Origin: Poa pratensis
Taxonomy: Eukaryota; Streptophyta; Magnoliopsida; Poales; Poaceae
Assembly (NCBI GenBank): GCA_947311845.1
Contig: CAMZMU010000020.1
Location: 43,438,510-43,502,509 of the forward strand
Reading direction: 5' to 3'
DNA: 64,000 nt
Positions within the stretch are counted from its first letter, which is position 1; the number at the start of each line of letters is the position of its first letter. Made by a program: the position numbers and the translations under genes. Below, in pieces: positions 33,293 to 42,262 of this stretch. Under the pieces are notes generated by a model. That model saw only the letters and a program-made list of their open reading frames with translations, searched no databases and had not been told where the DNA came from.

Positions 33293-35749
33293 CTAACTTT
33301 CTATTAACCCCGCCCGACTATCGTCAATTAGCACCACATCATCCGCAAAGAGCATACACCATGGGATATCTCCTTGTATATCCCCTGTGACCTCATCCAT
33401 CACCAAAGTAAAGAGATAAGGGCTCAAAGCTGACCCCTGGTGCAGTCCTATTTTAATTGGAAAGTCATCGGTGTCGCCATCACTTGTTCGAACACTTGTC
33501 ACAACATTATCATACATATCCTTAATGAGGGTAATGTACTTTGTTGGGACTTTGTGTTTCTCCAAGGCCCACCACATGACATTCCGTCGTATCTTATCAT
33601 ACGCCTTCTCCAAGTCAATGAACACCATATGAAGATCCTTCTTCTTCTCCCTGTATTTCTCCATAAGTTGTCGTACCAAGAAGATGGCTTCCATGGTAGA
33701 CCTCCCAGGCATGAAACCAAATTGATATTCGGTCACGCTTGTCAATCTTCTTAAACGGTGCTCCATGACTCTCTCCCATAGCTTCATTTTATGGCTCATC
33801 AACTTGATTCTACGGTAATTAGTGCAACTTTGAACATCCCCCTTGTTCTTGAAGATTGGCACTAATGTACTCCGCCTCCATTCTTCGGGCATCTTGTTTG
33901 ACCGAAAAATGAGGTTGAAAAGTTTAGTTAGCCATACTATCGCTATGTCTCCAAGGCGTCTCCACACCTCGGTGGGGATACCATCAGGGCCCATTGCCTT
34001 GCCTCCTTTCATCCTCTTCAAAATCTCCCTAACCTCAGCCTCCTGGATACGCCGCACAAAGCGTCGGCTGGTATCATCGGAGGAATCGTCTAGCTCAATG
34101 GTAGAGCTCTCATTCTCTCCATTGAACAGGTCGTCGAAGTACTCTCGCCATCTACGCTTGATCTCTTCGTCCTCCACGAGGAGTTGATCCGCTCCGTCCT
34201 TTATGCATTTGACTTGGTTGACATCCCTCGTCGTCCTTTCTCTCGTCTTCGCCATCTTATAGATGTCTCTTTCGCCTTCCTTCGTGTTTAGACGCTGGTA
34301 GAGGTCCTCATACGCCCGACCCCTTGCCTCGCTCACCGCTCGCTTTGCGGCCTTCTTTGCCCCCTTGTATATCTCCATGTTGGTTGCGCTCCTGTCCAGG
34401 TATAGGTGTCTGAAACAGTCCTTCTTCTCCTTAATAGCCTTCTGGACCTCAATGTTCCACCACCAGGTATCCTTAGCATCCCTTCTACTTCCCCTGGTCA
34501 CCCCAAACTCCTCTGATGCAATCTTCCGAATGCAAGTCGCCATCCTCATCCACATACTGTTTGCATCGCCTCCTTCCTCCCAAGGGCCCTCCTTAAAAAC
34601 CCTCTCCTTAAAAGCTTGAGCTGCCTCTCCCTTTAACTTCCACCACTTTGTTCTAGCAACTTTTGGGCGCTTATCCCGCTGGACACGAATCCGAAAATGG
34701 AAGTCAGCCACCACCAGCTTATGTTGATGGACAACACTCTCTCTAGGTATCGCCTTACAATCAAGGCAAGCGCATCTATCTTCTCTTCGAGAGAGGACAA
34801 AATCAATCTGGCTAGAGTGTTGGCCACTACTGAAAGTCACTAGGTGGGATTCTCTCTTTCTAAAGAGGGTGTTAGCTACGACCATGTCGTAGGCTAGGGC
34901 GAAGCTTAAGACATCCTCCCCTTCTTGGTTCCTGATGCCATAGCCAAAGCCCCCATGCACCACTTCAAAACCTGTGTTAGATGTACCCACATGGCCATTG
35001 AGGTCTCCTCCTATGAAGAGCTTCTCACTAGTAGGTACTCTCCTAACCAAGTCCTCGAGACCTTCCCAGAACTCTCTCTTGGTGCTCTCGTTGTGGCCTA
35101 CTTGCGGGGCATACGCGCTGATAACATTGAGAACTAAGTCGCCAACAACCAGCTTGACTAGGATAATCCGGTCTCCTTGCCTCTTGACGTCCACTACTCC
35201 ATCCTTGAGGCTCTTGTTGATCAAGATGCCTACCCCCTTTTTGTTTGAGGTTGTCCCCGTGTACCACAGCTTAAAGCCGGTATCCTCCACCTCCTTTGCC
35301 TTCTGTCCCTTCCATTTGGTCTCTTGGACGCATAGGACATCAACACGCCTCCTTATCGCCATATCAACTAACTCCCGTAACTTGCCCGTCAGGGACCCTA
35401 CGTTCCAGCTACCTAAGCAGATCCTCCTAGGCTCGGCTAACTTCCTTACCCTCCGCACTCGTCGAGTCAAATGCGAAGACCCTTGCTCATTTTTCACTAC
35501 ACTCGGGCGTCGATGCAGCGCGCCACTAAGGATGCGACGACCCGATCCTTGCTCACTTATCACCGTATCCAGATCAAGATACGGCGCGCCACCAAGGGGG
35601 TGGCTGCCCGGCCCTTGCCCATTTGACACCACACCCGGGTTCCGATATGGCGCGTCGCTAAGAGGGTTACGCCCCAACGAGGTTCTTTTGGGTTTCATCT
35701 CCATAAGAGTGGCTGGGTTTTTTTTCCATTGGCTTGCCAAGCCTATCAC
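33293..35749 (-). CDS. RTE LINE ORF: AP endonuclease and reverse transcriptase
   Basis: 818 codons. The N-terminal 100 residues contain three degenerate repeats rich in Gly/Pro. The AP-endonuclease domain (about 108-340) shows GSWNVGSLTGK, QETKW, SAYAPQVG, GGDLNGHVG and SQIDFVLSRR, the nicking enzyme for target-primed reverse transcription. RT (about 570-815) shows AMGPDGIPTEVW, FMPGRSTMEAIF, FIDLEKAYDKI, LHQGSALSPYLF and catalytic FADDVVLIDD. The frame is lost just after FADD, near a G run at about 33,305, and the rest of the protein continues in the next segment. All other motifs look intact. Confidence 0.92.
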   Translation of the reverse strand: MIGLASQWKKNPATLMEMKPKRTSLGRNPLSDAPYRNPGVVSNGQGPGSHPLGGAPYLDLDTVISEQGSGRRILSGALHRRPSVVKNEQGSSHLTRRVRRVRKLAEPRRICLGSWNVGSLTGKLRELVDMAIRRRVDVLCVQETKWKGQKAKEVEDTGFKLWYTGTTSNKKGVGILINKSLKDGVVDVKRQGDRIILVKLVVGDLVLNVISAYAPQVGHNESTKREFWEGLEDLVRRVPTSEKLFIGGDLNGHVGTSNTGFEVVHGGFGYGIRNQEGEDVLSFALAYDMVVANTLFRKRESHLVTFSSGQHSSQIDFVLSRREDRCACLDCKAIPRESVVHQHKLVVADFHFRIRVQRDKRPKVARTKWWKLKGEAAQAFKERVFKEGPWEEGGDANSMWMRMATCIRKIASEEFGVTRGSRRDAKDTWWWNIEVQKAIKEKKDCFRHLYLDRSATNMEIYKGAKKAAKRAVSEARGRAYEDLYQRLNTKEGERDIYKMAKTRERTTRDVNQVKCIKDGADQLLVEDEEIKRRWREYFDDLFNGENESSTIELDDSSDDTSRRFVRRIQEAEVREILKRMKGGKAMGPDGIPTEVWRRLGDIAIVWLTKLFNLIFRSNKMPEEWRRSTLVPIFKNKGDVQSCTNYRRIKLMSHKMKLWERVMEHRLRRLTSVTEYQFGFMPGRSTMEAIFLVRQLMEKYREKKKDLHMVFIDLEKAYDKIRRNVMWWALEKHKVPTKYITLIKDMYDNVVTSVRTSDGDTDDFPIKIGLHQGSALSPYLFTLVMDEVTGDIQGDIPWCMLFADDVVLIDDSRAGLIES

Positions 35750-35822
35750 AACCTTCCTCCTTTATCCGGGCTTGGGACCGGCTATGTTGAGACAACATAG
35801 GCGGAGTTGTGATTACACTTTA

Positions 35823-36612
35823 GAGATTGAACAATGGTTTATCAAATGTTTGTTATACCATTGACTAAAACATTGATATATTTTGACATAGCATTTTGCT
35901 TTCATCCACAGCAATTTGTTTGTGAGTATATTCATTGAGCTGCAACTGTCTGCCACCCAGCTGATCATATGTCTGAGCCAACTCATGTGCAGCCTTTTAA
36001 TGATTTGTTACTACTTTGCCACTTACCAGTGCCACTGCTGACCCAAATTTGGATCTGCTAGTGCTTCTACTAGAACCAGAACTTGGCATCTGCATGGATA
36101 GAGGATATATCTCTACATGGAATCATGTGTTGATTTAGTTCTTGATGCTAATTTTGATCCAATGTAACATGTTAGGACCTTAAGTTGGGTGGTAGGCCCT
36201 TAGCCATGCTACCAGTACGGAGTCATAATAGCTCAGTGTAGCTTCAGTGCATTAGAACAAAATGCTGCTGTAGGAAGAAGTGTCCATTCTTGAAGTTTTT
36301 TCGTGTGACGCTTATGATTGGAACTTATGCTTTATTTTTTCTGTGTTGATCGTAGCTAAAGCTTCCTTTTAAATTGTGTTCTGAAAACCTTTAAGCTTTG
36401 TAGATTACGAATTTACAATGCCAGTGTGTGCACATATACTAATATAATCTGAAGTACCAACATCATCCTATAAAGCTTCAACTACTGCATTGATGGTAGT
36501 TTGATAGGAGAAACAAAATGGGTGAAATTTCTACTTGGTCTACATTAACACATCGCAGCTTGTGGCACATATGAAACTATCCTTGCACTTACGTATATTA
36601 TTTGATGTTCAG
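35823..36612. other. CRL intron 6, 3' remainder
   Basis: AT-rich host intron following the LINE, ending in the acceptor TTGATGTTCAG before exon 7. No gene or element ends seen. Confidence 0.7.
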
Positions 36613-37209
36613 GATATCGCAGAGCATTTGACTACCATACACTTATCACGATGTGAGCGCGGGAAACGCTGCTTATACGAAGGATCAACGCCGCCTGGAG
36701 GTTTTCCCAACAGTTGGGTGAGCCACTTATTCTCCTTTCTGAATCTACATGTTTATTCTTCTTTCTGCTCAAGAATAATTTGAATTTGTTTGTTTTGATT
36801 CAATATCAAACCCCACTCAGGGATTATCCTCTTATGCAATGTTTGGCTGTTGATTTCATCTGAAGATTAAATTTTAACAGAGCGGTGCTGCATATTGTAC
36901 ATCCGATCTGTCCATTCACAAGAATGGTGAAATACACATTTGGGACAAGGGTTTTGACGATGATGGAAACCAGGTATGTTTCCTACATTTGGGACAACAT
37001 GGTTCCTTGACTTGCTATGCCATTGGAAAAAAGAATACTATATTGACAATTCACCCAATCATTTTCAGGTTTGGGGAACCAAGGGTGGCCCATATGAGTT
37101 CAGACCTGCTCCCAAGTCCAATTATGATGACATGTTCTCACCGTTAAATTTCTCAGCCCCCTTGTCTCTAGAGAAGATAGAGAGCTCATATGCAATCGAT
37201 GACCAGTAG

Positions 37210-37633
37210 ATGAGTAGAGTTCGTCTAATAAATTTTGTTGATAGAGAATACCGTAACAGAATAGCTCGTATGTATATATATTGACATCACCTCTAATCAT
37301 TAATTAGCAATTCTGTGGGTGAGCACTTGCAATTCTTAACAGCAGAGTGAAACATAACCGTTGTCATATTGCTGCCAACTATGTTGGCGGGTGGAGCCTT
37401 AAGGCTAATGTTTGATGGATCCTACAAGTTCTATATATTGTGTTTTACTGTGGTTACTTTTAGAGCATTCGATGTTATTATCAGCTTGGGCTTACAAGGG
37501 TATCAATGAAACACAGGAAAAACACATTTTTGGCTGGAGAATTTCCACTTTTAGGAAAAACATAGGAGTCTCCTACTGTATGAATGAGGAAACAAATAAA
37601 AAGGGAGGTTTACAATCGCTGGGCTGACCACTC
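37210..37633 (+). other. CRL 3' region
   Basis: Downstream of the CRL stop. A polyadenylation-like TAATAAA lies at about 37227. No other coding sequence. It ends at the CACTA terminus. Confidence 0.5.
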
Positions 37634-38150
37634 CACTAGTACAGAAACGGCTATTAGTGGCGCACGGTTTTGGGATTCTGTGGCGCACCCCCAGGTTTGC
37701 TGGGTGCGCCACAGAATTCTCGCCACTAAAATTATTTCTGTGGCGCACCCAGCCCAGTGCGCCACAGAAATAGCTCGGCAGCACCCCTATACAGAGGCAT
37801 TCTGTGGCACACTGTTTGTTGGTGCGCCACAAAAAAAAAAGCGTGCGCCACAGAAATATTAAACAGAAATACCAGTATTTTTCCATTTTGCTGTACAAAT
37901 ACAGGTATATACAGGATTTATACAGGTTTATACAGAAATACAGATATATTTTACAGGTATATAAACAGACAAACACATTAATCAATATGTCATCACACAT
38001 ATTACTTAGTGCCCGATCGAGATACGTATATACACATAGTCACAAAAGTGTCGAATGTTTCATCATTTCACACTACACATTACAAATCAAGTGTTCGCCT
38101 ATAACTTATTGAAGAATATTGTCTTCTTTCACCTATATGGAGAACCATGG
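37634..38150. mobile_element. CACTA transposon end, orphan
   Basis: CACTAGTACAGAAACGG is a CACTA-type terminus. It is followed by subterminal repeats of GTGGCGCAC in both orientations (37,657-37,855), the usual transposase-binding array. No matching TAGTG end was found before the NB-LRR relic, so the element is truncated or very short. The right limit given is a guess. Confidence 0.65.
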
Positions 38151-38796
38151 CAATTTGTGCCTTCAAATATCGAATGTTGGGTTCTGTTTCTGGAAGAAGT
38201 TTGGCTGAAGCATTACATTTAAATTTTAACAAATGATTCATCAGTATACGAAACATGAAAGGGCAATATTCTTGTTGTATCTTGTTCGAAATTGATTGTG
38301 CGATTTTAGTTCAATATCGGTGGTCATGTCTGGTATGTAGTTAACTAGAGATTGTCACTCACACCTCCGGTTCAAGTAAATAAGCAAACACTATCCGTTA
38401 AAAAACAATTACTACACGCGAAGATTGCCAGTATGGTACGCAGGAGTAATCAGTATCATTTGCTGGAAGCTGTATGGAACTTGATTGGAATACACTTCAC
38501 TTCATTTTCTGAAGCTTAATTTACTGGATTTTAGTTCTAAGCTCAAGATGAAACGAAACAAACAGATAATTTACCTAAATTACGTACAGAAAATAACCAT
38601 AGTATTCATGAAAAGCCTTCGATCCTCATTGCCCGCTGCCGGGCTTGTGCTTGGCTGTGAGCTTGTAGGGACAATAATCTTGCCTATGAAGAACTTAGGG
38701 CGTTTCTTGTGCAGACTGACCTGCCACTGACTGATCTGCCATTGCAATATCTCTGTCAGTTTCTCCGGTGAATGCATCTGACAGGTATTAGTCGTG

Positions 38797-39333
38797 ATGG
38801 GCGACGCAACTGGCGACGCGACGGGCGGCGCCGAGGACGCTGAGATCTCCGCCGAGGTACAGCGGGTCGACGTCGGTGACACCCCTCCTGGTGGTCGCTT
38901 CTGGGCGCTGATCGGGGAGGACTCCGATGGAGAGCCAGGGTCACCATCGTCGGCGGCAACGCAAATTTCGTTGGGAGAAATCTGTCGCACGCCATCGCCG
39001 CGTGCTTGCGATCGTGGGTCGTCGGATCGGAGATCAAAGCAACTGGAGAAGAGACGTCGGCAAAGGTATAAGGATCTAACGCTAATCCCTGATGAGCGTC
39101 CTTGTGCAGATCCTGCCGTGCTGTGTCGGCGACCGAGGAGTCCCTTGCATTTGCCGGTGCTGTCGCCGTCTTACTTTTACGAGGAGAACTTCAATGCCAA
39201 GGATTGGATATTGGTTAGCGTCGGCGTGCTCACAGAGGAAGGATTGGCGTCCGAGGCAGGCGCGTGGATGGAAGTCGTCGTCATCAACTCCGGCAAGGTG
39301 GAACACGGCGGCGCCGGGTTTGGTGGATCGTGA
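38797..39333 (+). CDS. L1 ORF1-like N-terminal part
   Basis: About 178 codons starting MGDATGDATGG at the ATG 38797 (the frame can be extended by one non-ATG codon). Gly/Ser/Pro-rich with a basic LEKRRRQRYKDL patch, like the N-terminus of plant L1 ORF1 RNA-binding proteins. It is open to a stop at 39333 but lacks the usual RNA-binding domain and CCHC knuckle, which would lie in the deleted part or in another frame. Confidence 0.55.
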   Translation: MGDATGDATGGAEDAEISAEVQRVDVGDTPPGGRFWALIGEDSDGEPGSPSSAATQISLGEICRTPSPRACDRGSSDRRSKQLEKRRRQRYKDLTLIPDERPCADPAVLCRRPRSPLHLPVLSPSYFYEENFNAKDWILVSVGVLTEEGLASEAGAWMEVVVINSGKVEHGGAGFGGS

Positions 39334-39523
39334 TCCGTTTTTCAAATTTCAAAATTCAAAAAAGGTGGGGCTGGGCTGTGTTGGGCAGAAGGCCGGGACA
39401 CATCTAGCAGTTTTTGGGCCGTCTCTGGCAGGCCAAAAGGGCCAGCCGAGGCTTCGGAGCTCGTTCGTATCGGTGTCCAACTAAACCTGGCTTCGATCTA
39501 AAGCATCTTTACGTTCTTCTTCG

Positions 39524-40273
39524 GTGGCTAGGGTTATGTCGCACGTAGCCATGGATCCTCGTGGTGGCGGCGGCAACCATGGGCGTGGTGCTGGCAACAA
39601 CAGCTTCAACCAAGGGGCGTCCCTGGGCAACGTCAATGGACGCTTCCAAACAAGAAAAGGTTTAAGACAGGGATCCGCTATCTCCTATTTTTTTAACATA
39701 GTCGCTGATATGCTTGCCATAATAATAGCTAGAGCTAAAGAGGATGGTCAGGTAGAAGGTCTCATACCTCACCTTGTTGATGGGGGGGTTTCTATTCTAC
39801 AATATGCAGATGACACCATTCTGTTCATGTCTCATGATGTTGAAAAGGTTCTAAATATGAAGCTCATCTTATGTATGTTTGAACAATTATCAGGATTGAA
39901 AATCAACTTTCATAAGAGTGAACTTTTTTGTTTTGGCAAAGCAAAAGATAGCGAAGATCAATATAAAAACCTGTCTGGTTGTGACGCAGGTTCTTTTCCC
40001 TTTCGTTATCTTGGTATCCCTATACATTTCAGAAAGTTGAAAAATGGGGAGTGGAAAATAGTTGTGGACCGGTTCGAGAAAAAGTTGGCTAGTTGGGCAG
40101 GGAAGCTTTTATCTTATGGGGATAGGCTCATTTTGATAAATGCGGTTCTCACGAGTTTGCCCATGTTTATGCTATCTTTCTTTGAAATACCCAAAGGGGT
40201 ACGGAAGAGAATGGATTTTTTCCGGTCTAGGTTTTTTGGCAAAGTGATGGTCATAAGAAAAAGTATAGACTGA
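39524..40273 (+). CDS. ORF1-RT fusion frame created by the L1 internal deletion
   Basis: 249 codons. The first 40 residues (HVAMDPRGGGGNHGRG) are Gly-rich ORF1-type sequence. From about residue 41 the frame is RT palm and thumb (TRKGLRQGSAISYFF, catalytic YADDTILFMSHD, SGLKINFHKSELFCFG, FRYLGIPIHFRKL). The junction lies near 39,645 and is in frame. The RT frame is then lost at a T run near 40,235, and the remainder continues in another frame. It could give an RT fragment, not a working enzyme. Confidence 0.8.
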   Translation: MARVMSHVAMDPRGGGGNHGRGAGNNSFNQGASLGNVNGRFQTRKGLRQGSAISYFFNIVADMLAIIIARAKEDGQVEGLIPHLVDGGVSILQYADDTILFMSHDVEKVLNMKLILCMFEQLSGLKINFHKSELFCFGKAKDSEDQYKNLSGCDAGSFPFRYLGIPIHFRKLKNGEWKIVVDRFEKKLASWAGKLLSYGDRLILINAVLTSLPMFMLSFFEIPKGVRKRMDFFRSRFFGKVMVIRKSID

Positions 40274-40446
40274 CTAAATGGAACATCATCTGTAGGCCAA
40301 AAGAACAGGGAGGGCTCGGTGTTGAAGTTTTAGAAGCGAAAAACAAAAGCTTATTATGTAAATGGTTCTCCAAAATCCTAACAGAGGACGGGGTTTGGAA
40401 TGAACTAATTCGTAATAAATATCTGCATTCTAAATCGCTTTCTCAA

Positions 40447-41406
40447 GTGAAAGTGCAGCCTTTTGACTCTCCCTTTTGGAAGGGACTAATGAAAGTTAAA
40501 AACGAGTTCTTCGAACGTGGTTCTTTTATTGTAGGTAACGGGGAAAGTACCCGTTTCTGGGAGGACACTTGGTTAGGGGATAAGCCCCTTTCTTGCCGAT
40601 ATCCGTCCTTGTATAACATTGTTCAAAGAAAGGAGGTTTTGGTAGCATCAGTGCTATCTCAGGCACCCCCACCGAATTTAGTTTTTAGAAGAACTTTAAC
40701 GGGAGAGAGGTGGGATCGGTGGTTGCATCTAGTTAGCAGACTAATGGAGGTGCAGCTTTCTGACGCATTAGATGTCTTCAAATGGGGGTTGAGTACCTCA
40801 GGAAAATTTACGGTCAAATCTTTATATCTAGATTACTTAAGTGGTCATGCTAGATATCTTTGTAAATATATTTGGAAAATGAAAGTACCACTGAAAATAA
40901 AGATTTTTATGTGGTTCTTACATCGGAGAGTCATTCTCACAAAAGATAACCTGCTGAAACGTAATTGGAATGGATGTAAAAAATGTTGCTTTTATGATCA
41001 AGATGAAACAATTCAACATCTTTTTATATCTTGTCCTTTGGCTAAGATGGTCTGGCGTATTGTTTTTATGGCCTTCAACATTACACCCCCAACGAGTATC
41101 TCTAACTTATTTGGTAGTTGGCTAAGGGGGGTTGACAAACAAGAGAAAGCACAAATCCGAGTGGGTTCTTGTGCTTTAATCTGGGCCATCTGGAATATAC
41201 GCAATAACATTATTTTTAACAAGGCGAGCCCTTCCTCTTTTATGCAGGTAATTCCGATGGCTATTCATTTGATTCATACGTGGTCCCACCTACAAACAAT
41301 GGACAAACGGGCCGTTGTGGACATTGGGTGCAACCGGCTCCATTCGGTGGCGCGAGACTTATACACCCAGTGCAGCTGGCGTTTTGATCTTAGAATAACA
41401 TGTTGA
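40447..41406 (+). CDS. L1 ORF2 C-terminus with zf-RVT domain
   Basis: 319 codons, the end of ORF2; related coding extends upstream to about 40,240 in the same frame. Features include NGESTRFWEDTWLG, then the zinc-binding RT-associated domain (KWGLSTSGKFTVKSLY, WKMKVPLKIKIFMWFLHR, Cys/His cluster in DETIQHLFISCPLAKMVW) and WAIWNIRNNIIFN. It ends with a stop about 165 bp before the LINE 3' end. Confidence 0.88.
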   Translation: MKVQPFDSPFWKGLMKVKNEFFERGSFIVGNGESTRFWEDTWLGDKPLSCRYPSLYNIVQRKEVLVASVLSQAPPPNLVFRRTLTGERWDRWLHLVSRLMEVQLSDALDVFKWGLSTSGKFTVKSLYLDYLSGHARYLCKYIWKMKVPLKIKIFMWFLHRRVILTKDNLLKRNWNGCKKCCFYDQDETIQHLFISCPLAKMVWRIVFMAFNITPPTSISNLFGSWLRGVDKQEKAQIRVGSCALIWAIWNIRNNIIFNKASPSSFMQVIPMAIHLIHTWSHLQTMDKRAVVDIGCNRLHSVARDLYTQCSWRFDLRITC

Positions 41407-42262
41407 TGATTAGTCATGCTATGTTATCTTGTCTTTTTAAATGGTTGATACATGTATCGACCCTTTGTGATCGTTGATGTAATATCTTGTAAGACTTGAA
41501 CTTCAATAAATTACATAAAGGCCGCATGCCTCAATCGATGCAGAGGCTGGGGCATGGCCTCCTTTTCTAATATCAGTTTCTCCTTCTCGCCACACTGCTT
41601 GACAAGAAGCTCATTCAGGTTCACCAGATGTGGCAGTCCATACAAGGCATCACCACTGTTACGCAGTGCTTTGCAGTTTTGCACCCAAAATCGCTGAAGC
41701 TCAGGCACCGCGTGTACCTTGATTTCACTCTTATCTTGCCCATCATTTTCAAGGAATTTGACCTCGGGTTCCTCGACCATCACCATTTCAATCTTCTCTA
41801 GCCCATCAATGTCAAGGAATTTGAGCTTTGGAAATTTACCAGTTCTGAAACATAATGACTCCCCTATGTAGGATTTCTCCCACAAGCCAAGGAAAGCCAC
41901 ACTGCGCAAGTTTCCAAGGATATCAACTTGTCCTTGCTCCAGCTTTGTCCCTAGCAGCTTCACCTTGGTCAGATCATTGAGTGAAGTGATCCAGTTAGGC
42001 AACTTGGATAGATTGCCTAGTAGCTTCAGTGAAGCTAGCTGTTTGGTGCTGCTGATTCACCTATTTTGTCAAGAAACTCAAGGGAATGAGATCGCACCTC
42101 AAGCTTTTGCAATCGACTGAGCTTTCCCTATTGACTGACACAACTCCTGACTTCCTTTCACACTGAGACTTGTGACTGTTACTCCTAGTCTTTGCAGGTC
42201 CGTAAGGTGCTCGAGCCTCCATGCCATACCATGGCCCCGACCAACACTGTTTCTTTAAGGTA

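Larger units (their letters stand above)
32490..35808 (-). mobile_element. Full-length RTE-type LINE
   Basis: A non-LTR retrotransposon on the minus strand, flanked by the 14-bp duplication GTGATTACACTTTA (32476-32489 and 35809-35822). The 5' end (35808) begins AACTCCGCCTATGTTG. The 3' end is a (TTG)n run at 32490-32516, typical of RTE elements, which end in short repeats instead of poly(A). One long reading frame supplies endonuclease and RT. It sits about 250 bp beyond the Gypsy element in CRL intron 6, antisense to CRL. Confidence 0.9.
16238..37209 (+). pseudogene. CRL: CRL homologue with premature stop and 16.7-kb intron
   Basis: Homologue of CRUMPLED LEAF, a chloroplast outer-envelope protein of the CpeT/CpcT bilin-lyase-like family needed for plastid division. 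Nine exons with GT-AG borders: 16238-16417, 16610-16659, 18355-18415, 18494-18529, 19250-19300, 19855-19947, 36613-36717, 36881-36973, 37069-37209. They total 810 bp (269 codons plus stop), and all phases agree. Residues 20-37 form a hydrophobic anchor followed by basic IRRLRR. Family motifs include FYMVKPCPKEMKCDVE, CERGKRCLYEGSTPPGGFPN and GEIHIWDKGFDDDGNQ. In exon 6 codon 138 is TAA (19888-19890) within SYAIRDVEE-stop-KNFCDRP, where relatives have tyrosine. The product would be 137 residues, and three junctions lie downstream, so decay of the transcript is likely. The ATG at 16238 matches the usual short N-terminus. Confidence 0.9.
38767..41572 (+). mobile_element. Internally deleted L1-type LINE
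   Basis: Inserted in the C-terminal exon of the NLR relic, flanked by TCAGTTTCTCC (38756-38766 and 41573-41583). ORF1-like sequence at the 5' end is joined directly to the RT palm near 39,645, so endonuclease and the first part of RT are missing. The 3' region shows a zinc-knuckle-type RT C-terminus and ends near GCAGAGGCTGGGG. The same tail sequence occurs in the truncated L1 at 53,821, so both belong to one family. Confidence 0.88.

Noticed and set aside
34974..35864. 296-codon plus-strand frame
   Set aside because: It lies opposite the endonuclease part of the RTE LINE and mirrors its GC pattern.
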